From Thysanoteuthis rhombus (Eukaryota; Mollusca; Cephalopoda; Oegopsida; Thysanoteuthidae): a DNA stretch of 64,000 nucleotides. The translations under genes were made by a program, and so were the position numbers. The stretch is taken from contig OY735209.1 in NCBI GenBank assembly GCA_963457665.1, positions 62,986,616-63,050,615 of the forward strand, given 5' to 3'. The notes beneath the pieces are model-generated. The model had not been told where the DNA came from. It was given only the letters and a program-made list of their open reading frames with translations, and did no database searches. Numbering within the stretch: the stretch's first letter is position 1; every line of letters starts with the position of its first letter. Of this stretch, positions 49,752 through 59,824 are shown piece by piece.

Positions 49752-49807
49752 ATTCGCCTGATGAGACCCAGAGAGGGCAGAAACATAAACACGTCTATGT
49801 AGCGAAT
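49752..49807 (+). ncRNA. Candidate hammerhead ribozyme (family A, copy 2; best copy)
   Basis: Stem I ATTCGC (49752-49757) pairs perfectly with GCGAAT (49802-49807). Core CTGATGA is at 49758-49764 and GAAA at 49780-49783. Stem II is CCC/GGG (49767-49769 with 49775-49777) plus two weak closing positions (G-A, A-C), loop AGAGA. Stem III ACATA (49783-49787) pairs perfectly with TATGT (49796-49800), loop 8 nt. A49801 is at the H17 cleavage position. All catalytic core nucleotides are present. Loop sizes and spacing are the same as in copy 1. The weak base of stem II is the main doubt about activity. Confidence 0.65.
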
Positions 49808-49938
49808 TTACATCCTATCATATACATCCAGCTTGACTCTCGAAGTATAGACTTGAATGTATCATGCACTTTATGTAATAAATACATCACATATTTGACA
49901 TTGATTTATATTATGCTTCATTGCTAACCTGATCTGTG

Positions 49939-49940
<2 letters not shown>

Positions 49941-50016
<76 letters not shown>

Positions 50017-50036
50017 GTGTGTATATATATATATAT
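49941..50036. repeat. (TA)n array downstream of hammerhead-like motif
   Basis: TA run with G interruptions near its end, 134 nt 3' of the family A copy 2 motif. Confidence 0.95.
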
Positions 50037-50139
50037 TCCAATTTTTTAAAGACTTTGTTGCAGTTTATATAAGTAGAATGCTCAATATCTCTGTGGATAG
50101 GGCCATTATAATAATAATAATTATGATTTAAATCAGATT

Positions 50140-51410
50140 TATTTCACGACTGTCAGTATCTCGTGGGCGACTAAAAGCGGTCTGCATTGGATAATGCATA
50201 AAGAAAAACAGTACAAACAATTTCGAAGTCGTGATGGGTTCCTAAAATGGCGCCGAGACATCAGAACTAGTATGAATCTATATACTAGATATACTAAAAG
50301 ACACAATAAAAGACGAAATAAGACTTTACAAAAACGTCTTATGATACTGAGAAATAAAAACAACCAACAAATAGACGGAATAAGAAGAGAAATGATCAAA
50401 AAGATTCAGAGACGCATGATTCAAAATGGAGATAGTAACACAACTCACTTCAGCGAACTATCCTGATCTAACACAAGATCTAGGAAAGGGCGCGTACAGA
50501 CAATATAGGAGAGGTGATAATCTACCAAGATATGTACACAATTTATCCAATTACCAATATTATAACAAAATAGATACCAAAAAGAATTAGCAGAAGACCC
50601 ACAGATAATTATTCAAATGAAGATATATTCAACGAAGTAAAAACAACAATACGAAAATGCATTGATAAACAGTGGATTTAAAGCAAAAGTAACATATGCC
50701 CAAAAAAGGAAATAATACAAACAGAGGGAAAAGAGAGAGACCAAAAAGAATAAAAGAGAAAATAGCAGGAGAAAGAAAGAAAGAAAAATAGAGAGAAACT
50801 GAAAAGGACAAAAAAGAAAAGAAAAGGAAAGAGAAAAAAAGAAAAAAGAGAAAAAGAAAAAAAGGTAAAAGAGGAAAAAAGGAAGGAAAAAAAGAGAGAT
50901 CAAATAGGATGAAAAAAGGGAAAAGCTTGAAAAAGAAAAGAAAGAAAAAAAAGAGAAAAAACGAAGAAACATATATCAATACAAATTGGATACCAATATA
51001 AAATAAATAAGATTTTAACGGCAATAACACAGATAATTTGTTAAATGATACATAAGAAATAAACAAAAACAAAAAAAAAAAGAAAAGAAAGGATTTAAAA
51101 ATACTAAGTAGAAAGAATTACACACAATCAAACAACTTAACATACACAAAAGAACGCACACAGACACAAACCATGGCAGCATATAAATAATATTCAAAAG
51201 ATCTGCGCAAATGACCTCATACCTAGACGACCATGACCGACTTCATTGTCTAGACTATAAACTTTCGAGCAAAAAACGAAAGAAAGAAGAAAAAAACAAA
51301 TTCGTTCTCAAACTGTCACAAGAGCTGTCACAAGAGCTATAGAATTGAAGTTCACCTGACGAAAGCAGACCGCCCTAAGCCGCTCGCAAGAAACTAATAG
51401 TCATTAAACA
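50140..51410 (+). mobile_element. Retroelement remnant, possibly GIY-YIG/Penelope type
   Basis: A basic frame (50194-50466) is followed, across frameshifts, by GDNLPRYVHNLSN (~50512), IPKRISRRPTDNYSNEDIFN (~50574-50635) and YENALINSGFKAKVTYAQKR (~50650-50710). I recall this segment order from widespread invertebrate retroelement proteins whose next part carries a GIY-type nuclease. From ~50715 the coding sequence dissolves into an A/G-rich tract. The ends carry related sequences in opposite orientation: 'gcagaccgc..' at 51358-51405 (+) and its counterpart at 50150-50190 (-). Confidence 0.4.
50700..50975. repeat. Polypurine (A/G) tract
   Basis: About 270 bp almost free of pyrimidines on the plus strand (aaagaaaag, gagaaaaaga and so on). 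The long antisense frames rich in F, S and L here come from this composition. Confidence 0.9.
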
Positions 51411-51429
51411 ATTCTAATGTTACTTATCC

Positions 51430-51431
51430 TG

Positions 51432-51490
<59 letters not shown>

Positions 51491-53010
51491 CAATACGGAA
51501 TGATACAGAATCAGGCAGGAGTGAAACTATATGGAGACTTTGTTTTATCAATTAATTAATATATGCTCTACATGTTTTGGGAGGGGCTCCCATCTTCGTT
51601 GTAGCTCTGTTGAAATAATTAAAAAAAATTACCGTCAGATGTTTTGTTTTGGAAGCAAAAATGTAAACAAAGGAAGAGGATAGTGCGTGGTACTTTATTC
51701 AGTCTGTGGTGAAGTCTGTGTTTGTCTTTTTCAAGATATAGCTGTAGCAGCAGTAGTAGGTCTTGGAGTCACCAAAAGCCGTCAAGGTTCCTGAAGAATT
51801 GTTCAGTAACGGCTTAGCATTAAACTGTGTGGGTGCTTGGTAGATTGAGGATAGTACAGATGGTGGGGTAATGGGGTCAAGGAACTTCATAACCAGTATC
51901 ATTAATGATCCTGGAAAGTCTGATAGCTTGCACAAATGAAATAACATACAAAGGTTTAAATGCAGGGGTTTGTACAACAGTGAGAAGTTCCCATATTGGA
52001 TAAACATGAAAGATGTTGAGGTGTGGATATGACGTTGTTATTAATTGGAGGATTATAACGTTAGAGATCGGTGTGATTAAGGTTGTTAAGTTTAGTGTTA
52101 AGTCCATTACGGGAGAGGGTTCTATGTTTGCTAATACATATATCTTCATGTCTTCCTAGAATTTTTTGTTGCGTCTATTGGAGCACTTTTTCTATTTTTT
52201 CAATGATTGTGAATCTAGCGTCTGTGGCAAAATTATGCCTAGAGGTGCAGAAGTGTAGCTCCCCTAGGAATAGATTAGGATGATTGAGTGGTTTGATTCG
52301 ATGCCTATAGTCATTAAGTCTAATGTTGAATTGCCACTCAGAATTGCCTATGCATTGTAATTTGCATCTGTTTCTACACTATGAGGTATATGATATTTCT
52401 CCTAGGACAGTCAGAGTTATGGTATATGTCGAAAGTCTTATTAGTGGTGGAGCTAGTGAAGGTGCTGGTGTACTAACTTTATTGTTTATTATAGTGTTAC
52501 TACTAATCACATCTTTAATGTTTTGCGGTCTACGGGTAGGCGATGACACATGATTCAACGAATATTTATATGAGTTCTGTTTTGAGTGTGAGTATATTCC
52601 ATCTCTCATTAATTATGGACGCAAAGGGTCGGAGTATGTTTTTGAATGTGCTTATAAGAGACATGCGTTTTGGTTTATTTTTGCTAGAGGGTGTAAGGGT
52701 TTCTTCTCTAGGTATTGTAGCGGCTTTTTTTTTTCGGTATCCTCGTTTAGTGAAATGTTGTGGTAGATTATAGTTATGTCTGTTGAGTTCACTATCCGTC
52801 AAGCAAATTCTCCAAGTTCTAAGTGCTTGTGAAAATGGTAGGTTTTTTCAAGAGTTTGGGTAGGGCCGACTTGGAGTGAAAGTAGTTGTGAGTGTATATG
52901 GATTTAATGTATAGGGTAGTTTGGAGGTTTCTATTATTTTCTATGTATATGCAGGTTTCTAGGAATACTATATAGTAAGTAGATATCACATAATCAAACT
53001 TAGATTGAAA
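51430..53010 (-). pseudogene. Penelope-like element, C-terminal RT region plus GIY-YIG nuclease, minus strand
   Basis: On the minus strand from ~52985: VFLETCIYIENNRNLQTTLY and THNYFHSKSALPK; LTDSELNRHNYNLPQHFTKRG (52802 down) and SLISTFKNILRPFASIINER; RRPQNIKDVISSNT (~52545). Then comes a GIY-YIG domain from ~52370, with LQCIGNSEWQFNIRLNDYRH (GIY-YIG Arg-containing helix), FATDARFTIIEKIE and, after a stop, LSRNGLNTKLNNLN (~52075), typical of the PLE C terminus. Stops and frameshifts are present. Downstream 'gggagcccctccc' (51580-51592) may be a decayed hammerhead stem II. The element then runs into a (TA)n array at 51435-51486. 5' truncated at ~53010 beside a (CA)n tract. Confidence 0.8.
51435..51486. 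repeat. (TA)n array at the 3' side of the minus-strand Penelope-like element
   Basis: Pure TA run. Its position 3' of the element's end repeats the arrangement seen at the family A hammerhead-like motifs. Confidence 0.95.
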
Positions 53011-53079
53011 GATGTATATGTATACACAACACAACACACACACACACACACACTCACATATATATCTTTCAATCCAAGT
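52998..53079. repeat. Hairpin: 24 bp arms around a (CA)n loop
   Basis: Arm 52998-53021 is the reverse complement of 53056-53079 at 22 of 24 positions. The loop contains (CA)n. It lies at the truncated 5' edge of the minus-strand Penelope-like element. Confidence 0.8.
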
Positions 53080-53311
53080 CTGTTCATGTCCATTTATCCT
53101 TCTATGTATCTCAGTTCGACCATATCCTTTTATCTATATATTTATCCATCCCAGTTTGTTCATATCTATCTATTTTAATGAAGTTAAGCTTTGCGCTTGT
53201 CAAATTCAGTCTGCAGTTGTTGCAAAATTCCTGCTGGCAATTCTCTTTCCGACGTTAATACTCAGCTGTCATTTTCAGACACACTAAGTACACCCAGCAA
53301 AAATTGCGTTG

Positions 53312-53314
<3 letters not shown>

Positions 53315-53360
<46 letters not shown>
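53315..53360. repeat. (TA)n array
   Basis: Pure TA run. Confidence 0.96.
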
Positions 53361-53361
<1 letters not shown>

Positions 53362-53689
53362 TCATAGATATATGCGTAACTATATATGATATAAAATAAA
53401 TAATCAGATATATGCAACAAATATGCTTAAATGTACAGTTATATACACATCACTCCGTGTATGTGCGTGTGTATGAATGTACAGTGCATGCAAATATCTT
53501 TTCAACAAGCACATTTCAATAAAAACTCATTCTAACATCCCTATGATAATGATAGTTTTTCTGTATAAATGAATGTATGTTGCTGTAACCTAGCAAAAAA
53601 AAAAGCACATTGCACGGAAAATAATTTTTGATTTGTATCTTCATGGTGATCTAACAAAATAAATCCGTTACATTAAGTTTCAGTGAAAG

Positions 53690-53950
53690 TTTCAATCTAT
53701 TTCATAATTACATCGCAGATCTGGAACCTTACTTTCGGTCCACATATCATCTCTGGAATTTCTGAATGATTTCCAATGGAATTTTGTGGAAAGGTGAGCA
53801 ATAGACTTAAGAAGTGATCACAACGTAGAGCTGGTTCAGGAATTTCCCATGATTAAATTTTGTGAAAGGTTGGAGTAAGGGAGACGTGTTTATATTTTTG
53901 GGTGGATCCAGGGATTTTCCTCAGTCACTACCTGCATCGTAGCTATGATC
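53690..53950 (-). repeat. Inverted copies of the ~135 bp satellite
   Basis: Contains the reverse complement of the 46 kb unit: 'tgaatgatttccaatggaattttg', 'gtggatccagggattttcc' and 'cactacctgcatcgtagcta'. Two units. Confidence 0.7.
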
Positions 53951-54118
53951 CCCCAGTTTTGCGTAGGGGGCAAAATATCAGCCTCTGTGTCTGAAACGAA
54001 GGTTTCTATCTTACCTCGTGGTACTGGATAGAATAATGGATAGTTTATAGCCACACTGAACGGTTGTGATACTGCGAAACAGCTGTCCCTTGATGTCTCA
54101 ATTATTTAAATATTATTA
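53950..54118 (+). mobile_element. tRNA-headed SINE carrying a hammerhead-like core (copy 2)
   Basis: Aligns along its length with the minus-strand SINE at 42085-41905. The head has a decayed B box ('gaaggtttctatctt'), then 'gtggtactggatag', 'atagccacactgaa', 'gcgaaacagctgtc' and 'gatg'. More diverged than copy 1. The 3' end leads into (TATT)n, (TCTA)n and (TC)n. Confidence 0.65.
54051..54091 (+). ncRNA. Hammerhead-like motif inside SINE (family B, copy 2; mutated)
   Basis: CCACA (54051-54055), CTGAACG (54056-54062; core would be CTGAAGA), a stem II with one U-U mismatch, GAAA (54076-54079), and a perfect palindromic stem III ACAGCTGT (54079-54086) with C at H17 (54087). The 3' strand of stem I has mutated (CCTTG against TGTGG). 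It keeps the position-16.1 U that copy 1 has lost. The two copies damage different parts of the same fold. Confidence 0.5.
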
Positions 54119-54133
54119 TTATCTATCTATCTA

Positions 54134-54139
<6 letters not shown>

Positions 54140-54229
<90 letters not shown>

Positions 54230-54256
54230 AATGAATATATATATATATATAAATGA

Positions 54257-54300
<44 letters not shown>
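54140..54300. repeat. (TC)n and interrupted (TA)n arrays
   Basis: TC run 54140-54166, then TA arrays to 54300 with repeated 'aatgaa' interruptions at ~30-45 bp spacing. Confidence 0.95.
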
Positions 54301-54303
<3 letters not shown>

Positions 54304-54309
54304 TGAACA

Positions 54310-54640
54310 TTTCAATGAACATTTTTTTGAAGGGTAGTCAATAAATTCGGGGTTTAATGCAGGAATTTTTCTCAGTCACATCCCTCGCATTGTAGGTATA
54401 CCTACACAACACAGTATCTCCAAAAGTTCTCAATGAATTTTAGGGGAATTTAATGGAAGAGAGGGTGATGGGTTATGATACCGGTGTTTGATTTAGGGGA
54501 GGGCATCGAAGAATTTTCCACGGTTACCTCCCCTAAATAGTAGCTATATGTATTCAGCAAAATATCACCCCAATGAATTGCCTATGGGATGGGAGGACCA
54601 AGGATGTCTTTACGGTTATATTTCATGCATTTGGGTTAAA
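54310..54640 (-). repeat. Inverted copies of the ~135 bp satellite
   Basis: Contains 'caatgaattttaggggaattt', 'gcaggaatttttctcagtcac' and 'ggttacctcccctaaatagtagcta', the complement of the 46 kb unit. Two to three units. Confidence 0.65.
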
Positions 54641-54814
54641 GAGAACTACATTGAAGAAATTCTGTTTCTAAAACTGGTAACCTAGGAATAAAATGCGATA
54701 CGTTCTATTTATAATGTATATATACTGCCCAATTAGACCCTTTCTTTCTGTTTACCGTGCAAAACTATGGCTCCGATATATTTAGGGTCCTTATTTTGAC
54801 TTTATTTTGTTTTA

Positions 54815-54817
<3 letters not shown>

Positions 54818-54880
<63 letters not shown>
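54818..54880. repeat. (TA)n array
   Basis: Pure TA run. Confidence 0.97.
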
Positions 54881-54883
<3 letters not shown>

Positions 54884-55159
54884 ACAAATTAAAACCAATC
54901 AGACACATTTATCATAAGGGTCCCGTTATAGTGTGGTTTGTGTCCCCCTATATAGCACGGTTATACCAAAGAAAAGGCAGCCTTTAAGCAAATTCTCAAA
55001 AAATTCAAAAACTGACAGAATTTAAACCAACGATTCCATCGTAGACTTGCATCTTTAATACAGGATACTACTGGATTTATTGTATATTTTCATGAAATTC
55101 TTGAAATGTTTCTTTCTAAATGCCTATGATACATAAATGGTCGACCAGCAGCACTTATA

Positions 55160-55162
<3 letters not shown>

Positions 55163-55221
<59 letters not shown>
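55163..55221. repeat. (TA)n array 3' of the third family A motif
   Basis: Pure TA run starting ~10 nt beyond the minus-strand motif's GCGAAT. Confidence 0.97.
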
Positions 55222-55225
<4 letters not shown>

Positions 55226-55231
55226 ATAAGG

Positions 55232-55287
55232 ATTCGCTACACAAATACGTTTATGCTTCTGCCCTGTTTGGCTTCATTTGGTAAATG
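55232..55287 (-). ncRNA. Decayed hammerhead-like motif (family A, copy 3)
   Basis: On the minus strand it shares 'agggcagaagcataaac', 'gtgtagcgaatcc' and overall spacing with copies 1 and 2. The core CTGATGA has become CAAATGA and GAAA has become GAAG, so it cannot be active. Useful as evidence that the motif is part of a repeated element. Confidence 0.5.
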
Positions 55288-55947
55288 ATTCGGTTTATTT
55301 TAGATCAGCAGATCTAAATTCAATTTACGGTGTTTAGGCCGAGTTACTCATTCTCCGTGTAACAAAGGATGGTCATTTTGAATAGAGTTTCAAGTAATTC
55401 AACGTCATCGTAAATATTCTGTCGGATTATATATCCATTTTCCATATATATATATGTATGTGTAATTATGTGGGTTCGTGATTTCCAAGATTTTTGTTCA
55501 GCTTGAAGTGTTATGCAGTGGATTTCAACATTTATCGCATGACGGCAGACTGTGAAATATATCATACTATAATCATATATACTAACTCTTAACTGCCTTA
55601 AAATAAGAATATACATTGGTATATATTAGGCAATAAATATCTCTAAATAACTGTGTAATGGTCTTGCTAATTGTTGAATGGACATTAATAAAGAAAGTAC
55701 AGTTCTCTACCCTGAATTGTATGTCAAGTAAATGTCAATGCACAATCCAAACAAGCAGAGTTGGTTTTCTTATTCATAACTCATAGACGTTGTTGGAAGA
55801 TTCAAAACATTCTCAGACCGTGTAGCCAGCGTCACTGTGAAGGTCTCAAAGAGGCACAGACTGAACACCATTCAAGTTTTTGCTTCCACTTCATAGTCAA
55901 CCGACCAAGAGATGGATAACTTTTGTGATAACTCAAATTCCATACTA

Positions 55948-55950
<3 letters not shown>

Positions 55951-56035
<85 letters not shown>

Positions 56036-56056
56036 GTGTATATATATATATATATG
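55951..56056. repeat. Interrupted (TA)n array with TATG/TG interruptions
   Basis: TA runs with 'catatatatgtgtgtata' type interruptions. It ends at (TATG)n, right before the RTE copies. Confidence 0.95.
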
Positions 56057-56063
56057 TATGCAT

Positions 56064-56131
56064 GTATGTATCAGCATCATTATAGGAGACCTTAACGCCC
56101 AATTAGGAAAAGCAAGCAACCAAACAGACAA
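56064..56131 (+). mobile_element. RTE-type LINE (older copy), endonuclease part
   Basis: Encodes [19 protein letters not shown], the APE endonuclease segment GDxNAxxGK with the catalytic-region Asp-Asn pair. The next expected segment, VGKYGYKMRIERGGD, is found only at 57556, on the far side of another RTE copy. Confidence 0.8.
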
Positions 56132-57512
56132 AAAAAGGAAACGCCCCTGGACCAGATAATATCCCCATCGATCAACTCAAAAAAGCTGGCAAGAGCGCCA
56201 ACAGAAAACTAGCTATTCTATTCAACTGTCTAAAAAAAGTCCCGATCGACTGGAACACTGCTATCATAATGCTTCTACATAAAAAAAGAAACCCAAAAGA
56301 CCTCAATAACTACAAACCTATAAGCCTACTCAAATGCATATACAAACTCTTCACAAAAATCATCTACAACCGGATTACAAGAACATTAGACGAAAATTAA
56401 CCACGAGAACAGGCTGGATTTATAAGAAATTACTCAACCATCTTCATTCAATAAATCAGCAGAAAGAAAAGGCAGCAGAATACAAAATGCCACTCGCGTC
56501 AGCATTTATAGACTTCAAGAAGGCCTTCGACTCTGTAGAAATTCCCATAGTCGAGAAAACCACACCCTACAAGGTGTAGACACTGTATACGTCCAAGTAC
56601 TGCAACATATATACAATCACAGCTTCTTCATTAGGTTACATAAAAAAGGAGTGAGACAAGGTGGTACCAGCTCAACCAAACTCTTTACAGCCTACCTTGA
56701 GATGATCTTCTGAAACATGGACAGGGAAAATAGGGGAATAAAAATAGACGGCGAATATTCGAGCAACCTTAGATTTGCAAACGACTTTGTTCTACACGAC
56801 CCCCAACTAATGCTAAATGAACTAAACGAAGAAAGCAAAAAAGTCGGCCTACACATAAACATCAGTAAAACGAAAATTATGTGCAACAATCATGTTGCAT
56901 AACATAACTGTCATGATCGAAGATGCAAAGGTAGACCAATGCATCTACTTGGGAAAACGAATCTCCATCAGATCTTCAAAAGAGGAGGAAATCAAGTGAA
57001 GAATCACCCAAGGATGGTAAGCCTTCGGCAGAGCAAGTTCAACTTTCAAAAACCAGACGATCCCAATAATCCTAAAAAGAAGAGTATACAACCAATGCAC
57101 CCTCCCAAAAGTCACTTATGGAGCTGAAACATGGAACCTAACCAAGAGACGGACCAACAAACTGAGAGGTATGCAACGTGCGCATGAGAGAATCATGCTC
57201 AACCTTACATGGAGTGATCAAAAGACAGCACAGTAAATAAGGAAGAAAATGGGAATCCGAGAAATCATAGAAACTATTAAAAAACTAAAATAGCAATGGG
57301 TAGGCCATGTTGCAAGAATGAAAGGCAACTGATGGACATCACGACTCACAACACGGATCCCCAGAGATCACATGAGAAACCGAGGCCGACAGAATACAAG
57401 ATGGAGAGACGAACTTTACAAATTCAGAAAATACTGGCTCAGCAACGCCTATGATAGAGAATTGTGGCGAATCCTAGGGAAGGTCTATGTCCAACGACAG
57501 ACGTTAAAAGAC

Positions 57513-57546
<34 letters not shown>
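56132..57546 (+). mobile_element. RTE-type LINE, RT to 3' end, apparently nested
   Basis: Starts with [20 protein letters not shown] and goes on through WNTAIIMLLHKK, YKPISLLKCIYKLFTKII, PLASAFIDFKKAFDSVE (56495-56545), VRQGGTSSTKLFTAYLEMI, IKIDGEYSSNLRFANDFVL (usual FADD reads FAND), VGLHINISKTKIMCNNH, YNQCTLPKVTYGAETWN and WVGHVARMKGNWTS-like region, to '..gacgttaaaagactgatgat' and (GAT)n at 57511-57546. Nearly collinear with few gaps, but several stops. Confidence 0.9.
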
Positions 57547-57547
57547 T

Positions 57548-59152
57548 GAATAGTGTGTCGGCAAGTACGGGTACAAAATGCGGATTGAGAGAGGTGGAGA
57601 TATTATCAATTTTGCAAGAACAGGTGGTTTAAAAATCATGAACACCATTTCAAAAAGAAAGCAAATAGGAAATGGACCAAGGGGAGCTCCAATCACAAAA
57701 ACAAAAACGAAATAGACTACACACTAGCAGACAAAAACAACGCTGTCAAATTCATTCAGGTCCTAAATCAAGTAAATGTAAGAATTGACCACAGAATGTA
57801 AAATTCAAAATAACACCAAGAATGAACGCTGAAAAATGTTCTGCAGCAAACTGTAACCACTTAGCATACAAAAAGAGCTCACTCAATCCTACAAGCTCGA
57901 ACTGAAAAACCGATATGAACTCCTTATCGAACAAAAGGGACTACCAAGGGGCTCAGCAACAATCTAACGACCTCCTTAATTGAAGGTGTCAATATATTTA
58001 AGCCAACAATCTCATAAATCATAAGCAAATTCTCAGAAGAAACCAAAAATTTAACGAAAAAACGCAGAAACCTCCAAAAACAACCACAGAAACGATCGAA
58101 GCAATAGAACTGAAGAAAAAAGAAACCAGGAGAAATAGAAGGATGTATCCAGCAGTTATTGATAGCATTCTTGAAAAAAGTAGGGCTTCAAGACTATTGG
58201 AAAATTTCTCGGCACAAGGAGAAAGCAAATACAAAGTGTGCTCGAAGCAAATAGACGACTGAAAACGGATAGGGACTGAATTGTCGAACTTATCCAAGAA
58301 TTTCGTAAAAACTTCTATTCCATCAAACAAAGGACACCGGAAAATGAACTGGAAACACAAAATAAGATTAATCAATTCATGGATTTCCAAAAAGTTACTC
58401 TACAGGAAGTGAAGCACCCGATCAAACAAAGGGATGGAAGACCCCTGGACCCGGTAACATCACCATCGACCTACTCAAATGAGTTGGAAAATTCATCACT
58501 AAGAAAAACTAGCCATTCTTTCCAACTTATGCATCAAACAACGTAAAGTCTCGGAAGAGTGGAAGACTGCAATTATATTGCTGTTATATAAAAAAAAGAA
58601 AACCCGAAAGATCTCAACAACTAAAGGCCAAAAGCCTACTCAACTGAATCTACAAACTCTTTACCAACCGAATCACAAAATCTCTAGATGAAAAACAACC
58701 ATGGAAACAAGCAGTCGAGGACAAAGATACAACGATCCGAATAAAAAACATAAAGCTAAAGAAAGTAAACCATTACATCCATATAAGACAACGAATCTCC
58801 ACTTGATCCTTAAAAGAAGAAGAAATCAAGGGAAGAATCACACAAGGTTGGCAAGCCTCCGATAGAACAAGCTCGACTTTTAAGAAAAAGAAAATCTCTT
58901 GAGTCTTAAAAAAAGGGAGTATGACCAATGCAACCCCAATAATCATCTATAGAGCAGTGATATGGAACCTAACCAAAAGATTGATCCTCAAACTGATAAC
59001 AATGCAACGTACACATAGATAACAATGAAACGTACACATTAGATAGCACAGTATATAGAGAAAAGCAGTACTTGTTCCGCGACGACCGTAGAGGTCTGGG
59101 GGTTTCTTTAGAAAGGTCTATGTCCAACAACAGACGCAAAAGATGATGATGA
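57548..59152 (+). mobile_element. RTE-type LINE (older copy), continuation to the 3' end
   Basis: Resumes with VGKYGYKMRIERGGDIINFA and GLKIMNTHFKKKANRKW, NEIDYTLADKNNAV and VNVRIDHRM (57556-57800). Then come LELKNRYELL (~57895), a decayed linker, VSEEWKTAIILLLYKK (~58545-58590), LKEEEIKGRITQGWQAS (~58810) and the decayed C terminus. It ends '..gtccaacaacagacgcaaaa' and 'gatgatgatgac' (59133-59152). The RT palm (FADD region) is deleted. Confidence 0.85.
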
Positions 59153-59548
59153 CAATGTTAGATAATGTATTTGCAGAAACATGTATGACTGAAAAAATTT
59201 AAGAAAAGTTATCAGTTCGGTTATATAAGAGAAAATATTACAGCTTCTCACTATACAATACAGAAAGTTAACCTGTGATCTGTAACACATTACAAAATGA
59301 AACACTGTATAGTAGAAATTGGCACATGTAATCATCGTAAGACATGCAAACAGAGTAAACTTATGCTATAAAGAATTCTAAGAAAAACAAAGGTCACAGT
59401 TACAAATACCAAATACATCACCATCCTGGTTTTAGAGACAGAGTTATGACATCAATATCCCTTTTATACAGGAACTCCTTATCAAAAGAAACTCTACTTC
59501 TATTATCATGTTCAAAAACAACCCATCACAAGAAATTATCTTACCACA

Positions 59549-59623
<75 letters not shown>

Positions 59624-59824
59624 ATATTTCAAATACTCATACCTTAAATGCTAACCCCCATTATATCTGTTCGATGTATCGTCAGTTGATAATCACTATG
59701 ATAACTGTATGAGAACTTCATGTAATTAGATTGAAAATGGTACAGACGCCAAAGTATTTCTGTAGGAAATTGAAGTAAAGAATATACGTATTGGCGCTCG
59801 TGGTAATTTGGTTAATTAGTACGA
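59153..59824. other. Unassigned sequence with a (TA)n/(TG)n array
   Basis: Contains (TA)n at 59551-59587 directly joined to (TG)n at 59588-59618. The rest is unrecognised; the 88-codon frame at 59446-59712 runs through the array and is an artefact. Confidence 0.6.

Noticed and set aside
50613-51072. 119- and 147-codon minus-strand frames rich in F, S and L, resembling a membrane protein
   Set aside because: They are the complement of a polypurine tract; the plus strand there carries decayed retroelement coding sequence.
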